Positions 1 to 8,231 are shown, counted from the first letter of the stretch. The stretch: 23,685 nucleotides of DNA from Thermohalobaculum sp964467005 (GCA_964467005.1 CAYXPI010000041.1:1-23685), one strand, 5' to 3'. Numbers and translations: made by a program. The notes: a model not told the origin generated them from the letters alone.

Positions 1-2122
1 TGTCGAGCTTGACGAACCGGTCGAGCCCCGCCTCGAACATCGTGTAGTCGGTGGACAGGTCCGCCTTCCAGGCGCGGTAGCTTTTCTCGATGCGGAGCGC
101 GTCGAGCGCGAACATGCCGAAGGGCTTGAGCCCGTGGGCCCGCCCCTCCTCCATGAGATCGTCCCAGATGAGGCCCACATCCTCGGGCTTGGCGTGGATC
201 TCCCAGCCGAGTTCTCCGGTGAAGGAGACGCGCACGAGCCGCACCGGGCGGCCGCAGACATAGGCGATCTGGTGGGAGAGCCAGGGCTGGGAGAGATCCC
301 CCTGCCCCAGCGCGCCGAGGAGCGCCCGGGATCTCGGCCCCGCGACGATGAGGGTCGACGTCGCCTCGGTGTTGTCGGTGAAGGACAGGCCGATGCGCCC
401 TTCGAGGCGCTCGTGCAGGAGGTCGCGGTCGTGCTCCCGGGCCGCGGCGGCGGTTATGAGGGTGAACTCGTCCTCCCCGTCGCGGATCGCGGAGAACTCG
501 GTGACGACACGGCCGCGGGCGTCGGCCATATAGACGAGACCGATGCGCCCGACCTTCGGGATGCCGCCGGTCACCTGGCCGCGGAGCCATTCGGCCGCGC
601 CGTAGCCCTCGAGCCGGAAACGGGAGAAGCCGGGCAGGTCGAGCACGCCCACCGCGTCGCGCACCGCCTCGCATTCGGCCCGGATCCGCGGCTCCCAGGG
701 GCCGGCGCGGCCCCAGGTCTCGGTCGCCTCCTCGGAGGTGTCGTCGCCCGGCTCCGCGAACCAGTTGGCCCGCTCCCAGCCGCCATACTGGCCGAACTGG
801 GCGCCGAGCTCCGCCAGCCGATCGTGCAGCGGCGAGGTGGCGACCGGACGCCCCGCGGGCCAGGTATGCCGCGGAAAATGCATCGCGTATTCGTGCCCAT
901 AGACCTCCTTGGCCTTGGCCACGCAATACTCATGGGTCGCCCAGGGGCCGAACCGCCGGGGGTCGACGGCCCACATGTCCTGCTCGGTCGCGCCCTCGGT
1001 CACCCATTCGGCCAGCACCTTGCCCGCGCCGCCGGCCTGGCAGATGCCGAAGGTGAACACGCAGGCCTCGAAGGCGCCCGGCACGCCCGGCATCGGGCCG
1101 ATGAGGGGGTTGCCGTCCGGCGTGTAGGGGATCGGCCCGTTGATCACCTTGGAGAGGCCCGCCCGTCCGAGCACCGGCACCCGGGCCAGCGCGTCCTCCA
1201 TATACCACTCGATGCGCTCGAGATCGTCCTCCCAGAGCTGGAAGGAGAAATCCTCCGGCATCGGGTCGTCGGGCGAGACCCAGTGCGCCCGGCAATTCCG
1301 CTCGTAAGGCCCGAGATTGAAGCCGAACTTCTCCTGGCGGAGATAGTAGGAGCTGTCCACGTCGCGCAACAGCGGGAGCTTGCGCCCCTCCGCTTCGGAC
1401 CAGGCGCGGATCTCACTCACCTCCTCGAACAGAATGTACTGGTGGCTCATCGTGGCCATCGGCACCTCGCGGCCGAACCAGCGGCCGACCTCCTGCGCGC
1501 GGTAGCCGGCGGCGTTCACCACGACCTCGCAGCGGATCTCGCCCTTCGCCGTCTCCACCACCCACTCGTCGCCGTCGCGACGGGCACCCGTCATGGGGCA
1601 GAAGCGCACGACCGACGCGCCGAGGTCGCGCGCGCCCTTGGCCAGGGCTTGGGTGAGCTGGGCAGGGTCGATGTCGCCGTCATAGGGGTCGTAGAGCCCG
1701 CCCGCCAGATCGTGCAGCTCCAGGAAGGGATAGCGCGCCTTCAGCTCCTCCGGCGTGCAGACCTCGAGCTCCATCCCCTGGTAGCGGCCCATGCCCCGCA
1801 CGCGCTCGAACTCCTGCATCCGCTCGGCGGTGTGGGCGAGCCTGATCGAGCCGGTCACGTGGTAGTTCATCGGGTAGTCCACCGCCTCGGCGAGGCCCCG
1901 GTAGAGCTCGGCCGAATAGCGCTGGATGTTCATGATCCCCCAAGACGAGGAGAAGGTCGGCACATTGCCCGCCGCGTGCCAGGTGGAGCCCGAGGTGAGC
2001 TCGTTCTTTTCGAGGAGCACGCAGTCGGTCCAGCCGGCCTTGGCCAGGTGGTAAAGACAGGAGGCGCCGACACAGCCGCCTCCAATCACGACGACCTGTG
2101 CGGTCGATGGCAACTCCGACAT
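1..2122 (-). CDS. FAD-dependent oxidoreductase with GcvT-like domain (dimethylglycine/sarcosine dehydrogenase family), C-terminus cut by window edge
   Basis: The reading frame is open from ATG at 2122 to the left edge (707 codons), beginning MSELPSTAQVVVIGGGCVGA. A dinucleotide-binding GxGxxG motif lies at residues 14-19. The motif SGSTWHAAG has His49 at the position that carries covalently bound FAD in dimethylglycine and sarcosine dehydrogenases. An oxidoreductase domain fills about residues 9-365, followed by a short central domain. From about residue 425 a GcvT-like folate-binding region begins (RPVATSPLHDRL, GGWERANWF). Family members demethylate N-methylated glycines and pass the one-carbon unit to tetrahydrofolate. 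Usual length is about 800-850 residues, so roughly 100-150 are missing. The start is supported by GAGGAG inside the last codons of the preceding gene, whose TGA lies one base upstream. It is the last visible gene of an XRE regulator operon. The exact substrate cannot be assigned from sequence alone. Confidence 0.9.
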   Translation of the reverse strand, partial: MSELPSTAQVVVIGGGCVGASCLYHLAKAGWTDCVLLEKNELTSGSTWHAAGNVPTFSSSWGIMNIQRYSAELYRGLAEAVDYPMNYHVTGSIRLAHTAERMQEFERVRGMGRYQGMELEVCTPEELKARYPFLELHDLAGGLYDPYDGDIDPAQLTQALAKGARDLGASVVRFCPMTGARRDGDEWVVETAKGEIRCEVVVNAAGYRAQEVGRWFGREVPMATMSHQYILFEEVSEIRAWSEAEGRKLPLLRDVDSSYYLRQEKFGFNLGPYERNCRAHWVSPDDPMPEDFSFQLWEDDLERIEWYMEDALARVPVLGRAGLSKVINGPIPYTPDGNPLIGPMPGVPGAFEACVFTFGICQAGGAGKVLAEWVTEGATEQDMWAVDPRRFGPWATHEYCVAKAKEVYGHEYAMHFPRHTWPAGRPVATSPLHDRLAELGAQFGQYGGWERANWFAEPGDDTSEEATETWGRAGPWEPRIRAECEAVRDAVGVLDLPGFSRFRLEGYGAAEWLRGQVTGGIPKVGRIGLVYMADARGRVVTEFSAIRDGEDEFTLITAAAAREHDRDLLHERLEGRIGLSFTDNTEATSTLIVAGPRSRALLGALGQGDLSQPWLSHQIAYVCGRPVRLVRVSFTGELGWEIHAKPEDVGLIWDDLMEEGRAHGLKPFGMFALDALRIEKSYRAWKADLSTDYTMFEAGLDRFVKLD

Positions 2123-2123
2123 C

Positions 2124-2972
2124 TCAGCCTCGCTCCTCTTGCTTGGTCTCGTCTCGTTCCGTCCTGGCCGCGGCCTGGGCCGCGGCGATCTGGCCCCTGA
2201 CCGCGCGGAGGCGCGGATGACCCGGGGCGATCCGGGCGATGGCGCTCTGCAGAACGAACAAGATCCTGAAATCGGCGTCCCGGTCGAGGCGCCGGGCGTC
2301 GGGCAACGCGCGCCCCGTCGCCTGCGGCGTATCGATCAGACGACAGCCCGTCAGCTTCCGGTCGAGGATCGCCGCCTCGGCGTCGAAACCGAGGCGCGAG
2401 GCCTGCGCGAAAAGAACCGACCGGTCGAGCCGCCGCCAGGGCGCAGAGGCCCGATACGGCGCGAGATCCTCCCAAGGCGCCGGTGCGCCGGCGCTCTCGA
2501 AACGCCACCCGCTCGATGCGATCTCGCGGCGGAGTTCGATCCGGCGGACGATCCGCCCGGCACGAAAAACCTCGATCCCGTGGACCTGCCGCCGCTCGGT
2601 CTCCATCGAGGACCGGAAACCGACGACCGGCGCCTCGGCAAGCGCCGCCGAAACCGCGGCGAGATCGGCCGGACCCTCGACGAGCGCCAGATTGGGCGCA
2701 TCCTCTGGGGTCGAGACCAGAAGCGGGGTCGGGCGAAGGGACGGGCGCAGGCGCCGCGGCCGCCCCGCCACGTCCTCCCATTCGAGACAGGGCGGCGGCA
2801 GCGGCGTGTCCGGCGCTGCGGTCACGACCTCCATGTCCCACTCGACGCCGAACGCCGTCGCGGTTGCCTCCAGCACCATCTCGACGGGTGCGCGGATCGC
2901 GGCAAAGCGGAGCTCGCGGTCGAACGGGCGCATGTCGCCCGTCACCCAGGCCATATGCGGACGCCGGTCCAC
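2124..2972 (-). CDS. Uncharacterised protein between XRE-cupin regulator and GcvT-fused oxidoreductase
   Basis: I do not recognise this 282-residue protein. It has no signal peptide, no membrane segment and no obvious nucleotide- or metal-binding motif. It is rich in Arg, Ala and Glu and has several Trp. It starts VDRRPHMAWVTGDMRPFDRE and ends in a charged, probably helical tail (about residues 245-282). The chosen start is GTG at 2972, where GAGGG lies a few bases upstream; ATG at 2954 and ATG at 2933 are alternatives with poorer ribosome sites. It begins 7 bases after the regulator's stop, and its own stop lies one base before the oxidoreductase start. Its last codons carry that gene's ribosome site. 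This implies co-transcription and probably a role linked to the oxidoreductase (inference). Codon use matches the neighbours, so it looks like a genuine gene. Function unknown. Confidence 0.8.
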   Translation of the reverse strand: MDRRPHMAWVTGDMRPFDRELRFAAIRAPVEMVLEATATAFGVEWDMEVVTAAPDTPLPPPCLEWEDVAGRPRRLRPSLRPTPLLVSTPEDAPNLALVEGPADLAAVSAALAEAPVVGFRSSMETERRQVHGIEVFRAGRIVRRIELRREIASSGWRFESAGAPAPWEDLAPYRASAPWRRLDRSVLFAQASRLGFDAEAAILDRKLTGCRLIDTPQATGRALPDARRLDRDADFRILFVLQSAIARIAPGHPRLRAVRGQIAAAQAAARTERDETKQEERG

Positions 2973-2979
2973 ACCGCCC

Positions 2980-3573
2980 TCAGTAGACCGGCGGCGCGAT
3001 CACCCAGATCGCGACGGCGGGTTCGGGCCCCGGATTGCGCCAGCGCACGGGTGCGTCGACCACCCGAAAGCTGTCGCCGGGGTCGAGGCGGTAAAGCTCC
3101 CCGCCGATCCAGAGGTCGAGCCTGCCGGAGACGAGATAGCCCGCCTCCTCGGTCGCGCGACGCGCGGGCTCCGCCAGCTCGGCGCCTGGGTCGAATACCG
3201 AGCGCAGGATCTCGAACGAACCGGAGAGATCGGGCGAGAGGAGCTCCTCCACGAGGCCGCCCGCAGCCGTGCCGAGCATCCGCCGCGCGCCGGCGCGGAC
3301 AATGCGCCCGCGCTCCCGATCCGGCCCGGGCGCTGGGCCGAAGAACAGCGACACCGGCTGGCCAAGCGCCGCGGCGATGCGGCGAAGATCCGAGATCGTG
3401 GGCTGGCAGATCCCGCGCTCCACCTCGGAGAGCCAGCCGACCGAGCGCCCGACCTCGCCCGAAAGGGCTGCGAGCGTGAGCCCCCGGCTCCGGCGGAGCG
3501 CGCGGATATCCGCGCCGAGGCTCGGCGTCGGGCCGAGGGCCGTGCTCTCCGTCTCCGCGATCTCGGACCCCAT
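2980..3573 (-). CDS. XRE family transcriptional regulator with C-terminal cupin domain
   Basis: This 197-residue protein has an XRE/Cro helix-turn-helix at about residues 20-77 (LRRSRGLTLAALSGEVG, then SVGWLSEVERGICQPTI) and a small double-stranded beta-helix cupin at about 121-195 (GYLVSGRLDLWIGGELYRLDPGDSF). This is the architecture of small-molecule-responsive regulators of amine and amino-acid catabolism in proteobacteria. The usual cupin metal-binding histidines are not visible: the H of the first motif is replaced around ATEEAG, and the later one lies in DAPVRWRNPG. Ligand binding is therefore probably metal-independent (inference). ATG at 3573 has GGGAGGG about 7 bases upstream. The gene heads an operon with the unknown 282-residue protein and the GcvT-fused oxidoreductase, so it probably senses a methylated glycine or related compound. 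A strong inverted repeat 45-71 bases upstream is its likely operator. Confidence 0.9.
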   Translation of the reverse strand: MGSEIAETESTALGPTPSLGADIRALRRSRGLTLAALSGEVGRSVGWLSEVERGICQPTISDLRRIAAALGQPVSLFFGPAPGPDRERGRIVRAGARRMLGTAAGGLVEELLSPDLSGSFEILRSVFDPGAELAEPARRATEEAGYLVSGRLDLWIGGELYRLDPGDSFRVVDAPVRWRNPGPEPAVAIWVIAPPVY

Positions 3574-3617
3574 CGGCCACCCTCCCTGCCGCGCGACTCA
3601 GCGCCCGCGCGATCGTT

Positions 3618-3644
3618 CCTGAAATTTTGGGGCGAAATTTCAGG
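3618..3644. promoter_or_regulatory. 10-bp perfect inverted repeat, probable operator of the XRE-cupin operon
   Basis: The arms CCTGAAATTT (3618-3627) and AAATTTCAGG (3635-3644) are perfectly complementary and are separated by 7 bases. The site is strikingly AT-rich against about 70% GC surroundings and lies 45-71 bases upstream of the regulator's ATG, where a promoter would sit. XRE-cupin proteins bind as dimers to such palindromes, so autoregulation is the simplest reading (inference). A transcription terminator for the RND gene is less likely because no T-run follows the hairpin on the minus strand. Confidence 0.65.
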
Positions 3645-3672
3645 CGGGTCCAGCGAAATCGGGGAGAGGGGG

Positions 3673-6600
3673 CTACTCCGCGGGCTGGGCCTCCGGCACC
3701 GGGTCGGCCACGCTCAGCGTGAGCTTGAGGAGCGGGGGCACCAGAAGGAGCGTGAGCACGGCCGACATCGACAGCCCGCCCACGACCACCGAGCCGAGCC
3801 CGCGATAAAGCTCCGACCCCGCACCCGGGAAGACGACGAGCGGCAGCATTCCCATGACGGAGGTGAGCGTGGACATGAAAATCGGCCGGATCCGGTTGCG
3901 CGTGGCCTCAAGGATCGCGTCGTCCACGCCCATCCCCTCGTCCCGCAAGTGATGGAGGGACTGGTGCACGAGGAGAATCGCGTTGTTCACCACGATGCCG
4001 ATGAGGATGACGAAACCGAGGAGCGTCAGCATGTCGAGCGATTGGCTCTGAAACTGGTTGAGCACCACGAGCCCGGCCACGCCCCCTGCCCCTGCCACCG
4101 GCACGGAGATGAGGATGACGAGCGGCAGCACGAAGCTCTCGAAGAGCACCGCCATCACGAGATAGACGATGACGAGCGCGAGGAGGAGGTTGACCTGCAG
4201 CGCCTCCCAGGTCTGGGTCAGCTGGTCGGCCGCGCCCGAGAGCGTGAGGCCCACCCCAGGCGGCAGCCCCTCGGCCTGCAACGGCCCCACCACCTCGTCG
4301 CGCATGATCTCGAGGGCGGTTTCGAGCGGGATGTCCGCGGCGGGCCGGAGCTCGAGCGTGACGGTGCGCAAACGCTCCCGGTGGCGGATCTCGGTGGGCC
4401 CGGCGGTGAGCTCCAAATCCGCCAGCGCCGAGATCGGCACGATCCGCCCGTTGGGGGCCACGACCGGGAAGCCGCCGATGTCCTGCGTGCGCCGCCCCTC
4501 CGCATTGGCGCCGGAGCCCAGCAGCGTGAGGTCGATCCGCTCCGAGCCCACCGTGATCTCGGAGACCCGGAGGCCGTCGTTGTAGGCGTCGAGCGTCTGG
4601 GCCAGGGTGCGCGCGTCGATCCCCGCATCGGCGAGGCGAATGCGCGCGGGCACCAGCCGCACCTCCGGCGCGCCGAGCTCGAGCCCCGGCTGGGGGCGGA
4701 ACTGGTTGCCGTCCTCCCGCGGGAAAGCCGCGCCGATCTTGCCCGCCGCGCGCTGAGCGACGCCCAGGATCTCCTCGAGGTCCTGACCCTGCACGTTGAG
4801 CTCGATCGCCCGCCCGCCGCCGATGCCCCGCCCGAAGAGCGAGCGCTGGTTGATGAAGCCGAAAGTGCCGGGCTCAGAGAAGATGGGGCCCGAGAGGACC
4901 GGGATGAGCTCCTTCACCCGAGTGGGGTCCGAGGCCGCGCCGCCCAGAAAGGTGGTGCCACGCACGGCGACGAAGAAGAAGTGGCGAATGCCCGGGGGGT
5001 CCTCGGGGTTGCCGGTGTCGCCCTGCTCCCAGAGCGGCCGGGCGACGCCTTCGATCCGCTCGGCAATCTCGGTGGTGGTGGCGAGGTTGTAGCCGGGCGG
5101 CGGCAGGATCACGCCGAAGACGAGGTTGCGGTTGCCCTCTGGCAGGTATTCGAGCTTGGGCAGATACTCCGCCGCCCCCCAGATCGCGGCCCCCGTGATC
5201 GTGCCCACCACGAGGAGGCCGATGAGCCGGACCTTTACCGTCAGCCAGGCATAGCCCCGCACGAGCCAGGCGAAGAGCCGGCCGAGATGGTCGACAATCG
5301 GCACGTGCAAGATCGAGAGCCGTGCCTGCCCCCTCCCGAGGAGGCGGGACGAGAGCGCCGGGATCACCGTGATCGCCACCACGAGAGAGAGCACCACGGA
5401 GACCGAGATGGCCACCGCGAGATCGCGGAAGAGCTGGCCCGCCTCCAGCTCCATCACCAGGATGGGGATAAACACCATCACCGTGGTGAGCGCGGAGACG
5501 AGGATCGCCCCCCAGACCTGGCGCGCGCCCTCATAGGCCGCCCTCGGCGCCGAGTAGCCGAGCTGGCGGAGGCGGTAGATGTTCTCGAGCACCACAATGG
5601 CGGCGTCCACCACCATGCCGACGGCGAAGGCGATGCCCGCCAGAGAGATCACGTTGAGCGTGCGCCCGAGGGCTGCCATCGCCACGAAGCTCGCCACGAT
5701 CGAGACGGGGATGGCGAGCGAGATCACCAGCGTCGCGGAGCCCGAGCGGAGGAAGAGAAGGAGCACGCCCGCGGCGAGCACGCCGCCCACCCAGATGTTT
5801 TGGATCACGAGGTCGATCGCCCCGTCGATGTAGATCGTCTCGTCGTAGACCTGGGTGAGGGTCAGCCCCTCGGCTTGCAGCGGCCCTTCGCGGAGGTCGC
5901 GGATCGCCGCGCGGATGCCCTGCATGGTCTCGATCACATTGGCGCCGGTCTCGCGCACGGCGTTGACCGCGATGGCGGCCTCCCCGTTTTGCCGAATCCG
6001 TGCCGTGGGTTCCTTGTAGCCGAAGGCGACATCCGCCACGTCGCGCACGAAGACCCGGCCGAGCCCGTCGCCCGTGCCCGCGACGCCCGAACGGAGCACC
6101 ACCTCCTCCACGGCCTGGACCGTGTTGAGCTCCCCCTCGGCGCGCACCACATAGCGCCGCTTGCCCTCGTCGAGATCGCCGGCGGAGAGGGAGATGGATT
6201 CCTCGCGCAGCCGCGTCACGACCTCGGGGATGGTGAGGCGGAACCGGGCGAGCTCCTCGGGGTCCACCACCACTTGAAGCTCGCGCGCGACGCCGCCGAA
6301 GACATTGGTGGCCGCCACCCCCTCCACCCGCTCGATCCGCTCGGCGACGACGTCCTCCACGAAATCGCCGAACTGCTCCATGGGCCGGGTCACGCCATCG
6401 GCCCGCTTCACGATCATCCAGGCGATGGGGTTGTCGTCCGAGCCCGAGGTGTCGAGCGTCGGCTCGTTGGCCTCGTCCGGATAGCCGTCCACCCGGTCGA
6501 GCCGGTTGGCCACCAGGAGGAGCGCCCGGTCCATATCCGTGCCGATGGCGAATTCGAGCGTGATTCGCGAGCGCCCGGTCTCGGCGCGGGCGACGATCGT

Positions 6601-6834
6601 CTCGAGCCCTGAGATGCCCTTGAGCTCCTCCTCCTGCGGGTTCACGATCTCTCGCTCGATCTCCGCCGGCGCGGCCCCCGACCAGATCGTCTCGATCTCG
6701 ATCACGGGCTTGCGCACATCGGGGGTGAGCTGGATCGGGATCGAGGTGAGCGCCAGCGCCCCGAACAACACCGCCATCATGACCGCGGCGATGACGGCGA
6801 TCGGCCGCTCGATGGCGATGCGGATCGGGTCCAT
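3673..6834 (-). CDS. Efflux RND transporter permease subunit
   Basis: This 1053-residue inner-membrane protein has normal length for the AcrB/MexB (HAE) type. It begins MDPIRIAIERPIAVIAAVMM, with TM1 at about residues 11-32, followed by a large periplasmic porter loop (PEIERE, GVAATNVFGG). A central membrane bundle and a second half-repeat follow. TM4 carries FAVGMVVDAAIVVLENIYR with one acidic proton-relay residue, Asp410, where AcrB has two adjacent Asp. TM10 has GIVVNNAILLV, with Asn950-Asn951 where AcrB has Lys940, so this is not a canonical AcrB. Such pumps use the proton gradient to expel lipophilic compounds from the periplasm or inner membrane. The start lies 3 bases after the stop of the adaptor gene, so the two are one operon. 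No TolC-like channel or TetR-type repressor is nearby. The substrate cannot be predicted. Confidence 0.95.
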   Translation of the reverse strand: MDPIRIAIERPIAVIAAVMMAVLFGALALTSIPIQLTPDVRKPVIEIETIWSGAAPAEIEREIVNPQEEELKGISGLETIVARAETGRSRITLEFAIGTDMDRALLLVANRLDRVDGYPDEANEPTLDTSGSDDNPIAWMIVKRADGVTRPMEQFGDFVEDVVAERIERVEGVAATNVFGGVARELQVVVDPEELARFRLTIPEVVTRLREESISLSAGDLDEGKRRYVVRAEGELNTVQAVEEVVLRSGVAGTGDGLGRVFVRDVADVAFGYKEPTARIRQNGEAAIAVNAVRETGANVIETMQGIRAAIRDLREGPLQAEGLTLTQVYDETIYIDGAIDLVIQNIWVGGVLAAGVLLLFLRSGSATLVISLAIPVSIVASFVAMAALGRTLNVISLAGIAFAVGMVVDAAIVVLENIYRLRQLGYSAPRAAYEGARQVWGAILVSALTTVMVFIPILVMELEAGQLFRDLAVAISVSVVLSLVVAITVIPALSSRLLGRGQARLSILHVPIVDHLGRLFAWLVRGYAWLTVKVRLIGLLVVGTITGAAIWGAAEYLPKLEYLPEGNRNLVFGVILPPPGYNLATTTEIAERIEGVARPLWEQGDTGNPEDPPGIRHFFFVAVRGTTFLGGAASDPTRVKELIPVLSGPIFSEPGTFGFINQRSLFGRGIGGGRAIELNVQGQDLEEILGVAQRAAGKIGAAFPREDGNQFRPQPGLELGAPEVRLVPARIRLADAGIDARTLAQTLDAYNDGLRVSEITVGSERIDLTLLGSGANAEGRRTQDIGGFPVVAPNGRIVPISALADLELTAGPTEIRHRERLRTVTLELRPAADIPLETALEIMRDEVVGPLQAEGLPPGVGLTLSGAADQLTQTWEALQVNLLLALVIVYLVMAVLFESFVLPLVILISVPVAGAGGVAGLVVLNQFQSQSLDMLTLLGFVILIGIVVNNAILLVHQSLHHLRDEGMGVDDAILEATRNRIRPIFMSTLTSVMGMLPLVVFPGAGSELYRGLGSVVVGGLSMSAVLTLLLVPPLLKLTLSVADPVPEAQPAE

Positions 6835-6837
6835 GCC

Positions 6838-8028
6838 TCAGCTCCGGCCCGAGGGAACGGCCGCCGCGGCCTCGCCCGAGCGGCCCTCCGGCGCCTCCAG
6901 CGTCGCCTCGACGGGCTGGCCGGGGCGCAGGCGTTCGTTGCCGCGCACCACCACGATGTCTCCCGGAAGAAGCCCGGAGATGACCTCCATCCGCGCGCCC
7001 ACGGGCTCGCCCAGAATCACGTCCTTCGGCTCGGCCTTGCCCTCATCGACGACGAAGACCCGCCAGCCGCCGCGGGCCTGCACCAGCGCGTCCTTCGGCA
7101 CGGTCACCGTCTCGCGGGGCGCGCTCACGGGAACCTGGAGCATCACCGACTTGCCGGCGGCGAGGGCCACGTCCTCGAGCCGCGTGAGGTCGACCGACAG
7201 GCGCACGGGCCGGGTCCGCGTGGTCTGGGTCTCGACCGGCAGAAGGCTCCGAACCTCCGCCGGCACCGTGCCCGCGCCGTCGATCACCGCGTCCACCCGC
7301 AGCCCGGGGCGAAGCGACCCGATCAGCTTCACCGGCATGTTCGCTTCGATCTCCAGCGCCCCGATGTCGAGCAGCGTGCCCACCCGCTCGCCGAGATCCA
7401 TATAGCTTCCCGGCTGGGCGGTCTTTTCGATCACCACGCCGGCGAAGGGCGCGCGGATCTCGGCGTGGCGCTGGTCGTACTCCGCCCGGGCGAGCTCCGC
7501 CTCCGCCTGCGCCACCTGGGCCTGGGCGCGGGCGAGCTCGCTCTGCGCCTGCGCCACGTTCACCTCCAGATCCTCGAACTGGCCGCGCGAGAAGGCCGAG
7601 GATCCCCGGAGGCGGTTCTGCCGGCCGAAGGCCTGCTGGGCGAGCTGCACCCGGCTCTCGGCCACGGCGACCCCGGCCAGCGCGGTGGCAAGCGCGGCCT
7701 CCGCGTTTTGCCGGCGGATGTCGATGAGGCCCCGGTCGAGCCGGACGAGGAGCGCGCCCTCCGCCACCCGGTCGCCGACCTGAAAAACCACCTCGTCGAC
7801 GATCCCCGCGGTCCGGGCCGCCACCTCGCTCCGTGTGTTGGCCACGAGTTCGGCGAGGATGGGCGTCGTGTCGGTCACGCGGCGGAGCTCGACGCGCTCG
7901 GCCTTCACGGCGGCGGGGCCGCCCTGCGCCGCCGCCGGAGCGGGCAACACGGGCGCAACGGCGAGCGCCGCCGCGAGGGCGAGACGGGCGAGGCGCGGGG
8001 CGGCCGGGGCGCGCAGGGCATGGGTCAT
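6838..8028 (-). CDS. Efflux RND transporter periplasmic adaptor subunit (membrane fusion protein)
   Basis: This 396-residue protein has a signal peptide (residues 1 to about 34: RLARLALAAALAVAPVLPAPAAA) without a lipobox Cys, so it is probably soluble or loosely membrane-bound in the periplasm. The lipoyl/barrel-sandwich halves appear as IVDEVVFQVGDRVAEGALLVRLD and AEIRAPFAGVVIEKTAQPGSY. Between them lies a coiled-coil hairpin rich in Ala, Gln and Glu (AQAQSELARAQAQVAQAEAE). The beta-barrel and membrane-proximal domains follow. ATG at 8028 is chosen because AAAGGAAG lies at the right distance and the signal peptide starts there; the frame runs open upstream to 8223, but that Arg-rich extension is not protein-like. 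It pairs with the RND pump 3 bases downstream and bridges it to an outer-membrane channel encoded elsewhere. Confidence 0.94.
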   Translation of the reverse strand: MTHALRAPAAPRLARLALAAALAVAPVLPAPAAAQGGPAAVKAERVELRRVTDTTPILAELVANTRSEVAARTAGIVDEVVFQVGDRVAEGALLVRLDRGLIDIRRQNAEAALATALAGVAVAESRVQLAQQAFGRQNRLRGSSAFSRGQFEDLEVNVAQAQSELARAQAQVAQAEAELARAEYDQRHAEIRAPFAGVVIEKTAQPGSYMDLGERVGTLLDIGALEIEANMPVKLIGSLRPGLRVDAVIDGAGTVPAEVRSLLPVETQTTRTRPVRLSVDLTRLEDVALAAGKSVMLQVPVSAPRETVTVPKDALVQARGGWRVFVVDEGKAEPKDVILGEPVGARMEVISGLLPGDIVVVRGNERLRPGQPVEATLEAPEGRSGEAAAAVPSGRS

Positions 8029-8136
8029 GCGGCTTCCTTTCCTCGGCGCGCCGCTCGGGGGGGTGTGGGCGCGCGCGATCCTGCGACAAAGTGGGTCGAT
8101 GGCCGGTGGAGGGCAAGCCTGCCGGTGCACCGCACC

Positions 8137-8155
8137 CCGCAACAGACCGTTGCGG
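8137..8155. repeat. 7-bp inverted repeat in the prfA/efflux divergent region
   Basis: CCGCAAC (8137-8143) and GTTGCGG (8149-8155) are perfect complements with a 5-base spacer. A possible minus-strand -35 (TTGACC, 8165 down to 8160) lies beside it, with the repeat falling where the -10 would be. The -10 itself is poor (TTGCGG). It could be an operator for the efflux operon or a hairpin in a leader. The rest of the 203-base divergent region (8029-8231) shows no convincing promoter by eye. Confidence 0.35.
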
Positions 8156-8231
8156 CAGCGGTCAAACCTGCGCGAGCGGCGGGCGCGGCGTCGCCTTGAT
8201 TTCCGCAGGCGCACACGGCACATCGCGGGGC

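Noticed and set aside
134..2200. Long plus-strand open frame of 688 codons
   Set aside because: It is antisense to the FAD/GcvT oxidoreductase, whose minus-strand frame carries clear family motifs. The plus-strand translation is low-complexity His/Pro/Arg-rich, typical of shadow frames in GC-rich DNA.
3618..3644. Inverted repeat as a terminator of the RND operon
   Set aside because: The hairpin is AT-rich in its stem and is followed on the minus strand by AACGATC, not a T-run. An operator reading fits better, though a dual role cannot be excluded.
2239..6612. Plus-strand open frame of 1457 codons, the longest in the window
   Set aside because: It lies antisense to the RND pump and the operon before it. 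The translation is repetitive Glu/His/Arg-rich with no domain, caused by third-position GC bias of the real genes.
8029..8223. N-terminal extension of the efflux adaptor
   Set aside because: The extra 65 residues are Arg-rich and would bury the signal peptide. ATG 8028 has a good ribosome site.
7833..8231. In-frame N-terminal extension of prfA (and of prmC from 7835)
   Set aside because: Both extensions run antisense to the efflux adaptor and are Arg-rich. Family N-termini fit ATG 8232 and GTG 9281.
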